This document shows, piece after piece, positions 1-11,224 of a DNA stretch of 64,000 nt. Location of the stretch: contig NZ_FTOQ01000004.1 of NCBI RefSeq assembly GCF_900156805.1, positions 1 through 64,000 on the forward strand. The letters are read 5' to 3'. The stretch comes from Roseivivax lentus. GTDB taxonomy: Bacteria > Pseudomonadota > Alphaproteobacteria > Rhodobacterales > Rhodobacteraceae. The notes below the pieces were generated by a model that was given only the letters and a program-made list of their open reading frames with translations, was not told the origin of the DNA and did no database searches. Position 1 is the stretch's first letter. Each line of letters opens with the position of its first letter. Position numbers and translations under genes: made by a program.

Positions 1-95
1 ATCGCCGCCGTCAGCGTGGTCTTGCCGTGGTCGACGTGACCGATCGTGCCGATGTTGCAGTGCGGCTTCGAGCGGTCGAACTTTTCCTTTGCCAT
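1..95 (-). CDS. tuf: Elongation factor Tu, N-terminal fragment
   Basis: The first 31 residues read [20 protein letters not shown] and then [11 protein letters not shown], which is the invariant EF-Tu start with its P-loop (GHVDHGKT). EF-Tu is the GTPase that delivers aminoacyl-tRNA to the ribosome. The gene runs off the left edge of the window, so only the start is seen. The ATG is at 95. It lies downstream of, and in the same direction as, the lipoprotein gene, with a 103-bp leader between them. Confidence 0.97.
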   Translation of the reverse strand, partial: MAKEKFDRSKPHCNIGTIGHVDHGKTTLTAA

Positions 96-198
96 CTTGT
101 CAGACGCCTCGTGTAGCTTGGGGGGCCGCACGCGGCCCGGTTCACATCGCGGGCGGGATATTGAATGGCACGGGGAAAATCAAGCGGGTCTTGGCGCC
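96..198 (-). promoter_or_regulatory. tuf leader with GC hairpin
   Basis: This is the non-coding stretch between the lipoprotein gene and tuf. It holds a perfect inverted repeat at 123-138 (GGGCCGC, 2 nt, GCGGCCC). On this strand the repeat follows the lipoprotein gene and precedes tuf, so it could end the upstream transcript or structure the tuf leader. I cannot point to a convincing promoter. Confidence 0.35.
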
Positions 199-888
199 TT
201 AATTGGCCGGCGCGCTCAGCTCCGGTTCCTCGACCGCGGCCATCACCTCCGCGGCCTCGCCGGTATCGGCATCGGCGGTTTCGGCGGCGGCCTCCGGCGC
301 GACCTCCTCGGCGGGTTCCGGCACGATCGGCACGCCTGCATCGGGACCGCCGAACCAGCCGGCATCGCGCTGCTGCTTGCGCATCCAGGTCTCGATGGAC
401 AGCGCGATATTGGCCGACAGGGCCGCCATCTGCTCTTCCTTGGTCTGCCCGAGGCCCGAGCCCACGATGAAGGTGTCCTTCGACGGTGCCTCGAGCGCCG
501 AGAGCTGCATCGCCTCCTCGTTCAGCTTCTGCCCCGTGGCATCCTCGAACACCGTGACGTTCACGATCAGCGCCGATTTCGGCGTGAACACGAGCGGAAT
601 GCCCGGCTGGGCCAGCACGTAGCCCTCGATGGAGACGCCGAGATGGAAGAACCGGTCGCCCTGGTAGCGGCGGAAGCGCGTCTCGATGGCGCTGTCGACC
701 GCGGCGATCCATTCCTCGTCGGTCGCATCGCGCGAGGCCGGGCCCTTGACGATGTTGGGGGCGATGACCACCGCGTGGCCGAGCTTGAAATCGCCGATCG
801 GCTCCACCGGCTTGTTCAGCTGCCGCGCGCCATCAGCGCAGGCGGCGAGAAATGTCAGGCAGGCGAGCAGCGGGAAGAGACGGCGCAT
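199..888 (-). CDS. Putative outer-membrane/periplasmic lipoprotein, function unknown
   Basis: A 229-residue protein beginning MRRLFPLLACLTFLAAC. This is a lipoprotein signal with lipobox LAAC and Cys17, so I start at 888 rather than at upstream codons. The body is a soluble domain of about 180 residues. The last 50 residues are an Ala/Glu-rich acidic tail (PEPAEEVAPEAAAE). An AAGG precedes the ATG by about nine bases. I do not recognise the family beyond a Rhodobacterales-type hypothetical lipoprotein. It is transcribed toward tuf. The 244 bp upstream (889-1132) shows no gene. Confidence 0.75.
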   Translation of the reverse strand: MRRLFPLLACLTFLAACADGARQLNKPVEPIGDFKLGHAVVIAPNIVKGPASRDATDEEWIAAVDSAIETRFRRYQGDRFFHLGVSIEGYVLAQPGIPLVFTPKSALIVNVTVFEDATGQKLNEEAMQLSALEAPSKDTFIVGSGLGQTKEEQMAALSANIALSIETWMRKQQRDAGWFGGPDAGVPIVPEPAEEVAPEAAAETADADTGEAAEVMAAVEEPELSAPAN

Positions 889-1132
889 GGGGCGGACCTT
901 TGCGTCAGAACCGGATTGACCGGCAGATGTAGCGGGTCGCCGGGACGGGTGCAATCGGTGGGGCCAAGGAACGGCGCCGTTAGGCGGCACGGTCGGCGGA
1001 CGCGTCATGACCCGATGCGGTTGCCCTGTCGAGGCACCCGATCATTCATGTCACACGCGGTTCGCACCCGCCCTGCGGGCCGGGGTTTCGCCCTTCCGGG
1101 TGCCGATGCGTCCACTGGACGCCCCGCCGCTT

Positions 1133-1705
1133 TCAGCGGTTCGCACCCGGAACCCACAACACGTCGGCGCGGCCTTCGTCGTTGGCGATGCGGGCGGCCA
1201 CGAAGAACCAGTCCGACAGGCGGTTGAGATACTTCACCGCCGCCTCGTTCACCGACTCGACCGCCGACAACTCGATGGTCTTGCGCTCCGCCCGGCGTGC
1301 CACGGTCCGGCAATGGTGCAGATGCGCCGACAGCGCCGACCCGCCCGGCAGGATGAAGCTGCGCAGGGGTTCCAGCCGCCTGTTCATGGCGTCGATCTCG
1401 GCCTCGAGGCGGTCCACCTGTTCCGGCACCATGCGCAGGACCGGGTATTCGGCCTCGTCGTCCTTTTGCATGTCCGGACGGCAAAGGTCGGCGCCGGTGT
1501 CGAAGAGATCGTTCTGGATCCGCGCGAGCTGCGCATCGAGGTCGCCCTCCGCATGCAGCCGGGCGATCCCCACCACCGAATTCAGCTCGTCCACCGTGCC
1601 GTAGGCGGCGACGCGCGGCGCGTGCTTGGCGACCCGCGTGCCGTCGCCCAGCGCCGTCTCCCCGGCATCGCCGGTGCGCGTATAGATGCGATTGAGAACC
1701 ACCAT
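1133..1705 (-). CDS. pduO: Cob(I)yrinic acid a,c-diamide adenosyltransferase, PduO type
   Basis: A 190-residue protein that transfers the adenosyl group of ATP to cob(I)alamin to make coenzyme B12. The N-terminal signature RIYTRTGDAGETALGDG is the ATP-binding loop of PduO/MMAB-type ATRs. Conserved downstream segments YGTVDELNS, FILPGG and RTVARRAER form the helical core. Length is usual for the family. It starts 4 bp after the HIG1-domain gene and is surely co-transcribed with it. Whether the cell makes or only salvages B12 cannot be told from this window. Confidence 0.93.
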   Translation of the reverse strand: MVVLNRIYTRTGDAGETALGDGTRVAKHAPRVAAYGTVDELNSVVGIARLHAEGDLDAQLARIQNDLFDTGADLCRPDMQKDDEAEYPVLRMVPEQVDRLEAEIDAMNRRLEPLRSFILPGGSALSAHLHHCRTVARRAERKTIELSAVESVNEAAVKYLNRLSDWFFVAARIANDEGRADVLWVPGANR

Positions 1706-1709
1706 GATA

Positions 1710-1913
1710 TCAGCCTCCGCGCCGGACCCAGACGAACAACAAGATCAGCAGCACCGCGACGAACTGCGCCGCGATGCGCCAACGCATGACCTTGTTGGCA
1801 TGTTTGCGATTGAATTCGCCACCCTTGGCGAAGCCGCCGATGCCGACGAGCAGGATGACCACGACGGCCAGCATGACCACCGCCATCAGGATAAAGAGGG
1901 GATCGTTCATCAT
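1710..1913 (-). CDS. HIG1-domain twin transmembrane protein
   Basis: A 67-residue membrane protein with two hydrophobic helices (about residues 5-25 and 45-63) joined by a basic loop, GGEFNRKHANKVMRWR. This loop is the hallmark of the HIG_1_N family. The mitochondrial relatives (Rcf1/HIGD) associate with cytochrome oxidase and respiratory supercomplexes; the bacterial role is not settled. I start at the first of two adjacent ATGs (1913), preceded by AGGA at eight bases. A longer upstream reading adds only low-complexity charged residues. It lies 4 bp before the ATR gene. Confidence 0.82.
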   Translation of the reverse strand: MMNDPLFILMAVVMLAVVVILLVGIGGFAKGGEFNRKHANKVMRWRIAAQFVAVLLILLFVWVRRGG

Positions 1914-2015
1914 GAGCGGGATCCTATCAGCCTTCTTCGAATTGCGTGTTGAGGCCAAAGCTAGGCGTGTGCCAGCGGAAATCGATCAAATTCGCCCCTT
2001 TCGTCGCGGATCGCC

Positions 2016-2843
2016 CTATCCCCGCGACACGATCCGGTCGAGCGCGCGGGTCGTCAGGAGCCGCTTGAGCGCCCCCATCGCATGGGTGGGTTTGGTCACG
2101 AAATAGCGCGGGCGCGGGCGCGGCGCCTCGATCGCGTGGAGCAGCTTGTCGGTCACTGCGGCGGCGGGCAGTTCGAAGCGGTTGCCTTCCGAGCCCTCGT
2201 AGAGCTTGTGCAGTAGCGTCGCGCGGTATTCCTCGGCACGCGGGCTCGCCTCCCAGTCGATCCAGCGTTCGAAGGCGCGGATGGCGTTCTTGCGAAAATC
2301 GGTGTCGATCGGGCCGGGCTCGATCAGGCTGACATGGATGTTCTCGGGCGCCATCTCGAGGCGCAGCACGTCCGCCCAACCTTCGAGCGCGAATTTCGTC
2401 GCGCAATAGGCGCCGCGATATTTCATCCCGATGAAGCCCAGAACGGAGGAATTGAGCACGATCCGCCCGTGTCCCTGCCGGCGCATGACGGGCAGGACCT
2501 CGCGGGTCAGCGCGTGCCAGCCGAGGAAATTGGCCTGGAACGCGACATCCATCGCCTCGGCGGGCACGTCCTCGAGCGGGGCGGGAATGGCGAAGGCGCC
2601 GTTGTGGAACAACGCATCGAGCGTGCCGCCGGTGGCCGCGAGCACCATCTCCAGCGCCGGTGCAAAGCTCGCGCGGTCCTCGTAATCGAGCCGCGGGCTG
2701 ACCAGACCTTCGGCTTTCAGCCGCGCGCAATCCTCGGGCTTGCGGCAGGAGGCGAAGACCTGCCAGCCCCGCGCAGTCAGGGTCCGGGCGGCATCGAGGC
2801 CGATACCCGAAGAACAGCCGGTGATCAAAATGCTCTTGGTCAT
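2016..2843 (-). CDS. Short-chain dehydrogenase/reductase, classical SDR
   Basis: A 275-residue NAD(P)-dependent oxidoreductase. The nucleotide motif TGCSSGIG lies at residues 8-15, HNGA at 80-83 replaces the usual NNAG, the catalytic serine is in NSS (131-133), and YCATK gives Tyr146 and Lys150. The length and the PGPIDTDF segment after the active site fit classical SDRs acting on alcohols or ketones. The substrate cannot be inferred. It follows the SH3-domain gene by 46 bp on the same strand. Confidence 0.88.
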   Translation of the reverse strand: MTKSILITGCSSGIGLDAARTLTARGWQVFASCRKPEDCARLKAEGLVSPRLDYEDRASFAPALEMVLAATGGTLDALFHNGAFAIPAPLEDVPAEAMDVAFQANFLGWHALTREVLPVMRRQGHGRIVLNSSVLGFIGMKYRGAYCATKFALEGWADVLRLEMAPENIHVSLIEPGPIDTDFRKNAIRAFERWIDWEASPRAEEYRATLLHKLYEGSEGNRFELPAAAVTDKLLHAIEAPRPRPRYFVTKPTHAMGALKRLLTTRALDRIVSRG

Positions 2844-2889
2844 GCGCGTCTTTTGGCGGGCATGACGGGGATTGGCAATTGCCGGGCGG

Positions 2890-3507
2890 CTAGTCCGCTG
2901 CCGCGGTCACCAGATATTCCGCCATCCAGCCGATACGCCGGCTTTCGACGACCCGCAGCTTGACCCAGGCGCCCTCGGTGCGCAGCACCTCGACCGGCGT
3001 GCCCCGGTCGAGCTTGGCCACCACCGAATGCCGGGTGCCCGGACCGTTGCGCAGGTTCACGCGGGATCCGGCCACCGCGCGCATGTCGGGTTTCGGGCCG
3101 GCTTCGGCGCCGGGCGATGCGCCATAGGCGGGCGCCGGGGCCGCGACCGCGACCGCTTCGCGCCGGGTCAGCCACACATCGTCGATGCGCACCGCGCCGG
3201 TCGCGGCCTGATCCGCGGGCGCGGATGGCGTGGACAGAGAGACGCGTTGCACCACGGCCTCGGGGCCATTGCGGATGGACGTTGCGCCCGTGTCACCGGA
3301 GAGGCGCATCAGGTCGGTGCCCCCCTGCGCGGCGCGGCTGACCTCCGGCGCGGGGGCCTCCGCAGCGATGTCGCCCTGCGCGCCCAGCGTGGCCATTGCA
3401 CGCGAATCGTCACCGCGATGCCAGCCGGGCTCGAAATCGGCGCCGCCGCTCAACTCGTAATAGCCCCAGCCCAGAAAGGCGAAGGACAGCATGATAAAAC
3501 GGGTCAT
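2890..3507 (-). CDS. SH3b-domain protein with N-terminal membrane anchor
   Basis: A 205-residue protein. Residues 3-17 are hydrophobic (FIMLSFAFLGWGYYEL) and look like an anchor or uncleaved signal. A disordered Ala/Gly/Pro-rich middle follows. The C-terminal 65 residues form a bacterial SH3 domain (VNLRNGPGTRHSVVAKLDRG, then WVKL and GWMAEYL). Such domains usually bind peptidoglycan or proteins in the periplasm. The start at 3507 is chosen because the anchor begins there. The gene is divergent from parC across 159 bp, which must hold both promoters. Confidence 0.85.
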   Translation of the reverse strand: MTRFIMLSFAFLGWGYYELSGGADFEPGWHRGDDSRAMATLGAQGDIAAEAPAPEVSRAAQGGTDLMRLSGDTGATSIRNGPEAVVQRVSLSTPSAPADQAATGAVRIDDVWLTRREAVAVAAPAPAYGASPGAEAGPKPDMRAVAGSRVNLRNGPGTRHSVVAKLDRGTPVEVLRTEGAWVKLRVVESRRIGWMAEYLVTAAAD

Positions 3508-3666
3508 GGGACCCCCCCAGGCAGAATCACTTGTCTTCAAAAACGCCGCTGGCAGCGCGACGTTCCGAGGATACACCGATTCTGCGCATTGGCCGAAGCG
3601 AAAAGGGCCCGGAATGCGCCTTCTCCTCGCTTGCCGGTTGGGGATCGCGGGGATATCACTGCATCT

Positions 3667-5988
<2,322 letters not shown>

Positions 5989-5995
5989 CGGCGCG

Positions 5996-7171
5996 CTGGA
6001 GACCGAATTCGCCGGGCGGCGCGGCCCGCTTCTGGGACTGGCCATCCGCACCGGTGCCCTGACGATCCTGACGCTGGGCTTCTACCGCTTCTGGATGAAG
6101 ACCCGGCTCAGACGCTGGTACTGGTCGGCGATCCGCCCCGGCGGCCACCCGCTGCAATATGTGGGCGATCCGTGGGAGAAGCTCCTGGGTTTCCTGATCG
6201 CGGTGGTGATCCTCGCCTTCTATATCGGCGTGGTGAACCTGGTGCTGATGTTCCTGAGTTTCTCGCTTTTCCAGGGCAACGTCGCCGCCTATGCGCTCAG
6301 CTTTCTCGGGGTGATCCCGCTGTGGTTCTACGCGCAGTACCGCGCGCGACGTTACGTGCTGGCGCGGACCCGCTGGCGCGGCGTGCGCTTCGCGCTGGCG
6401 CCCGGGGCTTGGGGCTATGCCTTCCGCGCGCTCGGCCACTGGATCGTGACGATCATGTCCTGCGGGCTTTTGTGGCCGCGGATGACCTTCTGGCTGGAGA
6501 AGTACAAAACCGACCGGACCTATTTCGGCACGGCGCGCATGGTCCAGGAGGGGCGCTGGAGCATGCTCTACCCCTCGACGCGCTGGATTTTCGTCGCACT
6601 TGCGCTCGCTGCCCTGTCGGCCCTGGCTTATTGGGGCGCGAAGCCCGCCGCCGGAACCAGCCTTGCCATCCTCGCCTTCGGCGCGGGCGTCTACGGGCTC
6701 GTCTTCTACCGGGTCGACAGCCTGAAGCGGCTGACCGAGACCAAGCGGCTGGGCACGGTCCGCCTGCATTTCGAGCCCAACGCGGCGCGCATATTGCTGA
6801 TCCAGGCCTTCGGTTACGCGGTCACGATCGCGCTTATGCTGGTGCCCACGATGGTCCTCGGCGTGGCGCTCATCGGTGTGCAGGCCGCCGAGTTGCTGAC
6901 CGAGATCGGCGCGGGCGACGCCCTGCCCTGGATCGAGGCGCTGCCGCCCTACACGCTGATCGCGTTCAGCGCCGCGCTTTATTTCACGATCTTCCTGATG
7001 TGGTCGGCGCTGACGCAGATCTTCGTGACCATGCCGACGATCCGCCACTATGCGCAACGCCTCGCCATCGCCGCGCCGGACGGTCTGGCCCGCGTGCGCC
7101 AGCGTCCCCGGGACGAGGCGGAACAGGCCGAAGGCTTTGCCGAGGCGCTGGATGTGGGGGCCTCGATATGA
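5996..7171 (+). CDS. DUF898 (YjgN-like) multi-pass membrane protein, start unclear
   Basis: About 391 residues with repeated hydrophobic helices and the DUF898 signatures LTLGFYRFWMKTRLRRWYW, YVGDPWEKLLGF and YRARRYVLARTRWRG. Function in the family is unknown. The homologous N-terminus begins just after the parC stop, but no ATG, GTG or TTG lies there in frame. The choices are CTG at 5996 (used here), ATG at 6095 (which would cut the first conserved helix) or ATG at 5828 deep inside parC. It overlaps the M48 gene by four bases (ATGA), so the two are probably translationally coupled. Confidence 0.8.
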   Translation: METEFAGRRGPLLGLAIRTGALTILTLGFYRFWMKTRLRRWYWSAIRPGGHPLQYVGDPWEKLLGFLIAVVILAFYIGVVNLVLMFLSFSLFQGNVAAYALSFLGVIPLWFYAQYRARRYVLARTRWRGVRFALAPGAWGYAFRALGHWIVTIMSCGLLWPRMTFWLEKYKTDRTYFGTARMVQEGRWSMLYPSTRWIFVALALAALSALAYWGAKPAAGTSLAILAFGAGVYGLVFYRVDSLKRLTETKRLGTVRLHFEPNAARILLIQAFGYAVTIALMLVPTMVLGVALIGVQAAELLTEIGAGDALPWIEALPPYTLIAFSAALYFTIFLMWSALTQIFVTMPTIRHYAQRLAIAAPDGLARVRQRPRDEAEQAEGFAEALDVGASI

Positions 7172-8292
7172 CCGGGACGCTGATCCACGTGGGCAGCCGC
7201 CCGGCCGCCTATCACGGCCGCGCCACCTTCTTCGACGGGATCGCGCCGGTGCCGCAGGAGGTCGCGCTCGGCATCGACGAGGCCGCGGGCGCGCTCGTCT
7301 TCGAGGCGGGCGGCGACAGCTACGGCTGGCCCTTGGAGGATATCCGCGAGGTGCCCGACCAGGCGGGTGGCGATCTCTACGTGCTGCGGCTGATCGACGA
7401 CCCGCTGGCGCAGCTTGTCCTCACGGACCGCGACCTTGCCCCGCGCCTGCCGCGGCGACGGCGGCGCCAGCCCGGGGCCGATCGGGGCCTTATCGCGCGC
7501 TGGGCGGCGGCGGCGCTGGGGTCGGTCGCGCTCATCATCTTCGTGCTGGTGCCGATCATGGCCGACCAGCTGGCGCGCTTCATCCCGCCCGAAGGCGAAC
7601 GGGCGCTGGGCGAGGTGACGCTGACCCAGATCCGCAACGCGCTCGGCCCGGGCAGCGTGGCGCCGGTGCCGTTCTGCGACGCGCCCGAGGGCGCGGCGGC
7701 GCTGGACAAGATCCGCGACCGTCTGGCGGCGGGCACGCCGCTGCCGCAGGACCTCTCGGTGCATGTGCTCGACCACAAGATGGTCAATGCCTTCGCGCTG
7801 CCGGGCGGGTACATCGTGTTCTTCCGCGGCCTGCTCGATGCCGCCGAGACGCCCGAGGAAATCGCCGCCGTTTTCGCCCACGAGGTGGGCCACGTGGTCA
7901 GCCGCGATCCGACGCGGCACGCGCTGCGCTCGGCGGGCTCCATCGGGGTTCTGGGCCTGATCCTCGGCGATTTCGCGGGCGGGGCCGCGGTTTTGTACCT
8001 GACCGAACGGCTGATCGAGGCGCGCTATTCCCAAGCCGCCGAGACGGGTGCCGATCTCTTCGCCTACGGCATGCTGGAACGCGCGGGTCTCTCGCCCGCG
8101 GCCCTCGGCGACATGTTCGAACGCTTCCGCGAGATCGGCGGCGAGGCCCCCGCGATCATGACCCATTTCATGAGCCATCCGGAACTGTCCGACCGGATCG
8201 CCGCGGCCGAGGCGGCGGTGCCCGCGGGCTTCGAGCCCGTGCCGTTGCTGAGCGATTCCGAGTTCCGCGCCCTGACCGCGATCTGCGACTGA
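7168..8292 (+). CDS. M48-family zinc metallopeptidase, membrane-anchored
   Basis: A 374-residue protein. An N-terminal domain (about 1-95), common in DUF898-linked proteases, is followed by an Arg-rich stretch and one transmembrane helix (112-131). The C-terminal peptidase domain has the zinc motif HEVGH (238-242) and the third ligand Glu292 in AETGAD. M48 enzymes such as HtpX, BepA and LoiP handle misfolded membrane or outer-membrane proteins. The helix position suggests the catalytic domain is held at one membrane face. Its ATG overlaps the stop of the DUF898 gene. Confidence 0.9.
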   Translation: MTGTLIHVGSRPAAYHGRATFFDGIAPVPQEVALGIDEAAGALVFEAGGDSYGWPLEDIREVPDQAGGDLYVLRLIDDPLAQLVLTDRDLAPRLPRRRRRQPGADRGLIARWAAAALGSVALIIFVLVPIMADQLARFIPPEGERALGEVTLTQIRNALGPGSVAPVPFCDAPEGAAALDKIRDRLAAGTPLPQDLSVHVLDHKMVNAFALPGGYIVFFRGLLDAAETPEEIAAVFAHEVGHVVSRDPTRHALRSAGSIGVLGLILGDFAGGAAVLYLTERLIEARYSQAAETGADLFAYGMLERAGLSPAALGDMFERFREIGGEAPAIMTHFMSHPELSDRIAAAEAAVPAGFEPVPLLSDSEFRALTAICD

Positions 8293-8405
8293 CACTTGCT
8301 TGTGACGCAAGGTTTTCCCGCGAAAGGTAGAAAAAACGCGACGTTCGTAGACCGGGATGCGTCGATTTCCCCCTGTCGTCATGGGCCGCGTCAAGCTATC
8401 TAACG

Positions 8406-8420
8406 TGCAAATTCATTGCA
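8406..8420. promoter_or_regulatory. Inverted repeat upstream of etfBA, candidate operator
   Basis: TGCAA and TTGCA flank ATTCA, 44 bp before the etfB start. The TTGCAA-type half sites resemble operators of short-chain acyl-CoA-responsive regulators (PccR/RamB group) in Rhodobacter. That link is inference; only the palindrome is seen. Confidence 0.3.
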
Positions 8421-8463
8421 GGCGGCGCAGGACGCACCGCCCCGATCAAGGGAGAGCATACCG

Positions 8464-9222
8464 ATGAAGGTACTCGTGCCTGTCAAACGGGTGATCGACT
8501 ACAACGTGAAGGTTCGCGTGAAGGCGGACGGTTCCGGCGTCGATCTGGCCAATGTGAAAATGTCGATGAACCCCTTCGACGAGATCGCCGTCGAAGAGGC
8601 CATCCGCCTGAAGGAAGCCGGCAAGGCCGACGAGGTGATCGTCGTCTCGATCGGCGTGAAACAGGCGCAGGAGACGCTGCGCACGGGTCTCGCCATGGGC
8701 GCCGACCGGGCGATCCTCGTGACCGCCAGCGATGACGTGCATAACGACATCGAGCCGCTGTCGGTCGCCAAGATCCTCGCCAAGGTCATCGAGGAAGAGC
8801 AGCCGGGCCTGGTGATCTGCGGCAAGCAGGCCATCGACAACGACCTCAACGCCACCGGCCAGATGCTGGCGGCGCTGACCGGCTGGGCACAGGCGACCAA
8901 TGCCAACACGCTCGAGATCGACGGCGATCATGCGGTCGTCGCGCGCGAGGTCGATGGCGGCCTGCAGACCATCAAGGTCAAGCTGCCTGCCATCGTCACC
9001 ACCGACCTGCGCCTCAACGAGCCGCGCTACGCCTCGCTGCCGAACATCATGAAGGCGAAGAAGAAGCCGCTCGATGAGAAGACGCCCGCCGATTACGGCG
9101 TCGATGTCGCGCCGCGCCTCGAGATCGTGAAGACCTCGGAGCCGGCAGAGCGTGCCGCGGGCGAAATGGTGGGTTCGGTCGACGAACTCGTGACGAAGCT
9201 GAAAGACAAGGGGGTCGTGTGA
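8464..9222 (+). CDS. etfB: Electron transfer flavoprotein beta subunit
   Basis: A 252-residue ETF beta subunit. With EtfA it carries electrons from acyl-CoA dehydrogenases to ETF:ubiquinone oxidoreductase. Family features are [16 protein letters not shown] at the start, the AMP-binding adenine nucleotide alpha-hydrolase-like fold ([25 protein letters not shown]) and the recognition loop [20 protein letters not shown]. The SD GGGAG precedes the ATG. The stop overlaps the etfA ATG (TGATG), giving tight coupling. Confidence 0.97.
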   Translation: MKVLVPVKRVIDYNVKVRVKADGSGVDLANVKMSMNPFDEIAVEEAIRLKEAGKADEVIVVSIGVKQAQETLRTGLAMGADRAILVTASDDVHNDIEPLSVAKILAKVIEEEQPGLVICGKQAIDNDLNATGQMLAALTGWAQATNANTLEIDGDHAVVAREVDGGLQTIKVKLPAIVTTDLRLNEPRYASLPNIMKAKKKPLDEKTPADYGVDVAPRLEIVKTSEPAERAAGEMVGSVDELVTKLKDKGVV

Positions 9223-10148
9223 TGGCCGTTCTTCTGCTTGCTGAAATCAATGACGGTACGCTGTCGCGCGATGCGACCTCGAAGGCCGTGACCGCCGCGA
9301 AGGCCCTGGGCGACGTGACCCTGCTGGCCGTCGGGGCCTCCGCCAAGGATGCCGCCGCCGAGGCCGCCAAGATCGACGGCGTGTCGAAGGTGCTGGTGGC
9401 CGAGGATGCGCTTTATGGTCATCGCCTCGCCGAGCCCGTCGCCGCGCTCGTCGTGTCGCTGGCCAGTGATTACGACCACATCGCGGCCCCCGCAACCACC
9501 GATGCCAAGAACATCCTGCCGCGCGTCGCGGCCCTTCTCGACGTGATGATCCTCACCGATGTCACCGGCATCGTCGATGCCGACACGTTCGAGCGTCCGA
9601 TCTACGCGGGCAATGCGGTGCAGACCGTGAAGTCCTCCGACCCGAAGAAGGTGCTGACCATCCGCACCTCGACCTTCGAGGCGGCGGGCGAGCAAGGCGC
9701 CTGCGCCGTCGAGGACGTGGCCGCTGCGGACAATCCCGGCGTGTCGGAATGGGTCTCGGACAAGGTTGCCGAAAGCGATCGTCCGGAACTCACCTCCGCG
9801 GGCATCGTCGTTTCGGGCGGCCGCGGCGTCGGCTCGGAAGAAAACTTCGCCGTGATCGAGAAGCTCGCCGACAAGCTCGGTGCTGCCGTCGGCGCCTCCC
9901 GCGCCGCGGTCGATTCGGGCTTTGCGCCGAACGACTGGCAGGTGGGCCAGACCGGCAAGGTCGTGGCACCGGATCTCTACATCGCCTGCGGCATCTCGGG
10001 TGCCATCCAGCACCTCGCCGGCATGAAGGATTCCAAGGTGATCGTCGCGATCAACAAGGACGAGGAAGCGCCGATCTTCCAGGTGGCCGATTACGGCCTC
10101 GTGGGCGATCTCTTCGACCTGGTGCCGGAGCTGACCGAAAAGCTCTGA
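9222..10148 (+). CDS. etfA: Electron transfer flavoprotein alpha subunit
   Basis: A 308-residue EtfA. The N-terminal domain (1-185) has the alpha/beta fold. The C-terminal FAD domain shows [13 protein letters not shown], the loop [13 protein letters not shown], and [20 protein letters not shown] then IQH, which hold FAD. It forms a heterodimer with EtfB, whose gene overlaps by one base, and is followed by a strong terminator. Together with the 3-hydroxyacyl-CoA dehydrogenase about 1 kb downstream, this is the beta-oxidation/butanoate cluster common in Rhodobacterales. Confidence 0.97.
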   Translation: MAVLLLAEINDGTLSRDATSKAVTAAKALGDVTLLAVGASAKDAAAEAAKIDGVSKVLVAEDALYGHRLAEPVAALVVSLASDYDHIAAPATTDAKNILPRVAALLDVMILTDVTGIVDADTFERPIYAGNAVQTVKSSDPKKVLTIRTSTFEAAGEQGACAVEDVAAADNPGVSEWVSDKVAESDRPELTSAGIVVSGGRGVGSEENFAVIEKLADKLGAAVGASRAAVDSGFAPNDWQVGQTGKVVAPDLYIACGISGAIQHLAGMKDSKVIVAINKDEEAPIFQVADYGLVGDLFDLVPELTEKL

Positions 10149-10173
10149 TCGCGGGGCACGTTTCCCGATGCGA

Positions 10174-10199
10174 AGGCCCGCCCCTGGCGGGCCTTTTCG
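10174..10199 (+). terminator. Intrinsic terminator of etfBA
   Basis: Perfect 8-bp stem GGCCCGCC (10176-10183) with GGCGGGCC (10187-10194), loop CCT, flanked by AA and TTTT. A standard Rho-independent terminator placed 26 bp after etfA. Confidence 0.9.
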
Positions 10200-10216
10200 C
10201 GTCTTGGGGTCGGGGT

Positions 10217-11074
10217 TCAGTCGCTAGCGTCGTCCCGGTCGCCGCGCGCGTCCCAGAGATGGCGCAGGCAGTCCGACAGGGCCTGTGCGGCGCGGTCATG
10301 GGCGGTCGCGCTGAGCATGGTCGCGGCCAGCATCGCGTCGAATTCCGAGAACACCATGCCCTCGGTGCTGCGCGCCGATGCGGGTTCCACGATCTCGACC
10401 ACGCCGCCGATTCGCGACGAGAGCGCATCGAGCATCTCGCGCGTAATGAAGGACGGATCCTTGAGCGGCGGGATCAGCGCGGCGCGCGCATTGGCGGGCG
10501 GCGCGCTTTCGGCGAACCACAGCAGGTGGACGGGGCGCGGCAGATGCCCGAGGATCAGGCGCATCCGCGACACCCAGGCGACCTGAACCTCGCGCACCAC
10601 GACCTCGAACCGTTCGGGCGAGGTGTCGAACAGCGTCGTCATCAGCGCCCCGGTGAAGGCGATCTGGCTGAAATCCACGTCCGGGTAGAGCGTCATCAGC
10701 GCGTCCGACGCCTTCACGAAGCGGTCATTGCGGCGCGGATGCACGGAGTAGAAGCGGTTCGACATGTTCTGCGCGCCGATCACCTGCATCACGCAAAGCC
10801 GCGCGCCCGAGGCGATGCGCAGCACCTCGGGGTCCTGCAGGAACAGATCGAGCCCCGCATTCACCTGCCCGAAATTGGCGATCTCCGCGCCCAGCCGGTC
10901 GCCCAGAAGCTGCGGCCAGGGATCGGGGTGGAAACGCCCGAAGGTTTCCGTCCCGCCCAGACAGACGAGCAGGTCGGCGGTGAGGTCGGGCATCGGGCCA
11001 CGGAATCGCACCCGACTCTTGCCGTAGCGGCACAGACCGTAATCGAGGCCGCCGCGTATGTCGTTGCTATACAT
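10217..11074 (-). CDS. DUF6473 family protein
   Basis: A 285-residue cytosolic-looking protein with the family opening [18 protein letters not shown], a glycine-serine-like core [10 protein letters not shown], then [13 protein letters not shown] and [15 protein letters not shown]. The order of these blocks resembles SGNH-type hydrolases or sulfotransferase-neighbour proteins, but no activity is established to my knowledge. Start chosen at MYSND (11074); an upstream GTG adds three residues. Convergent with etfA and divergent from hbd. Confidence 0.7.
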   Translation of the reverse strand: MYSNDIRGGLDYGLCRYGKSRVRFRGPMPDLTADLLVCLGGTETFGRFHPDPWPQLLGDRLGAEIANFGQVNAGLDLFLQDPEVLRIASGARLCVMQVIGAQNMSNRFYSVHPRRNDRFVKASDALMTLYPDVDFSQIAFTGALMTTLFDTSPERFEVVVREVQVAWVSRMRLILGHLPRPVHLLWFAESAPPANARAALIPPLKDPSFITREMLDALSSRIGGVVEIVEPASARSTEGMVFSEFDAMLAATMLSATAHDRAAQALSDCLRHLWDARGDRDDASD

Positions 11075-11224
11075 GGTTCGCACACCGGAGTTTTTCGGAC
11101 TCCTCTCTGCACCATAAGGCTTGAGCCTTTATTAAGGCCCGCAGCCGCGCCGCGCGGCACGAAGGCCCCTTGTGATCCGGGCGAGGCCGGGCCACTTTAC
11201 AGCCGGCAAGCGAAGAGGCAGATC

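Noticed and set aside
889-1132. Small gene between the lipoprotein and adenosyltransferase genes
   Set aside because: Readings here are Arg/Pro-rich and without SD; they are shadows of the flanking sequence composition.
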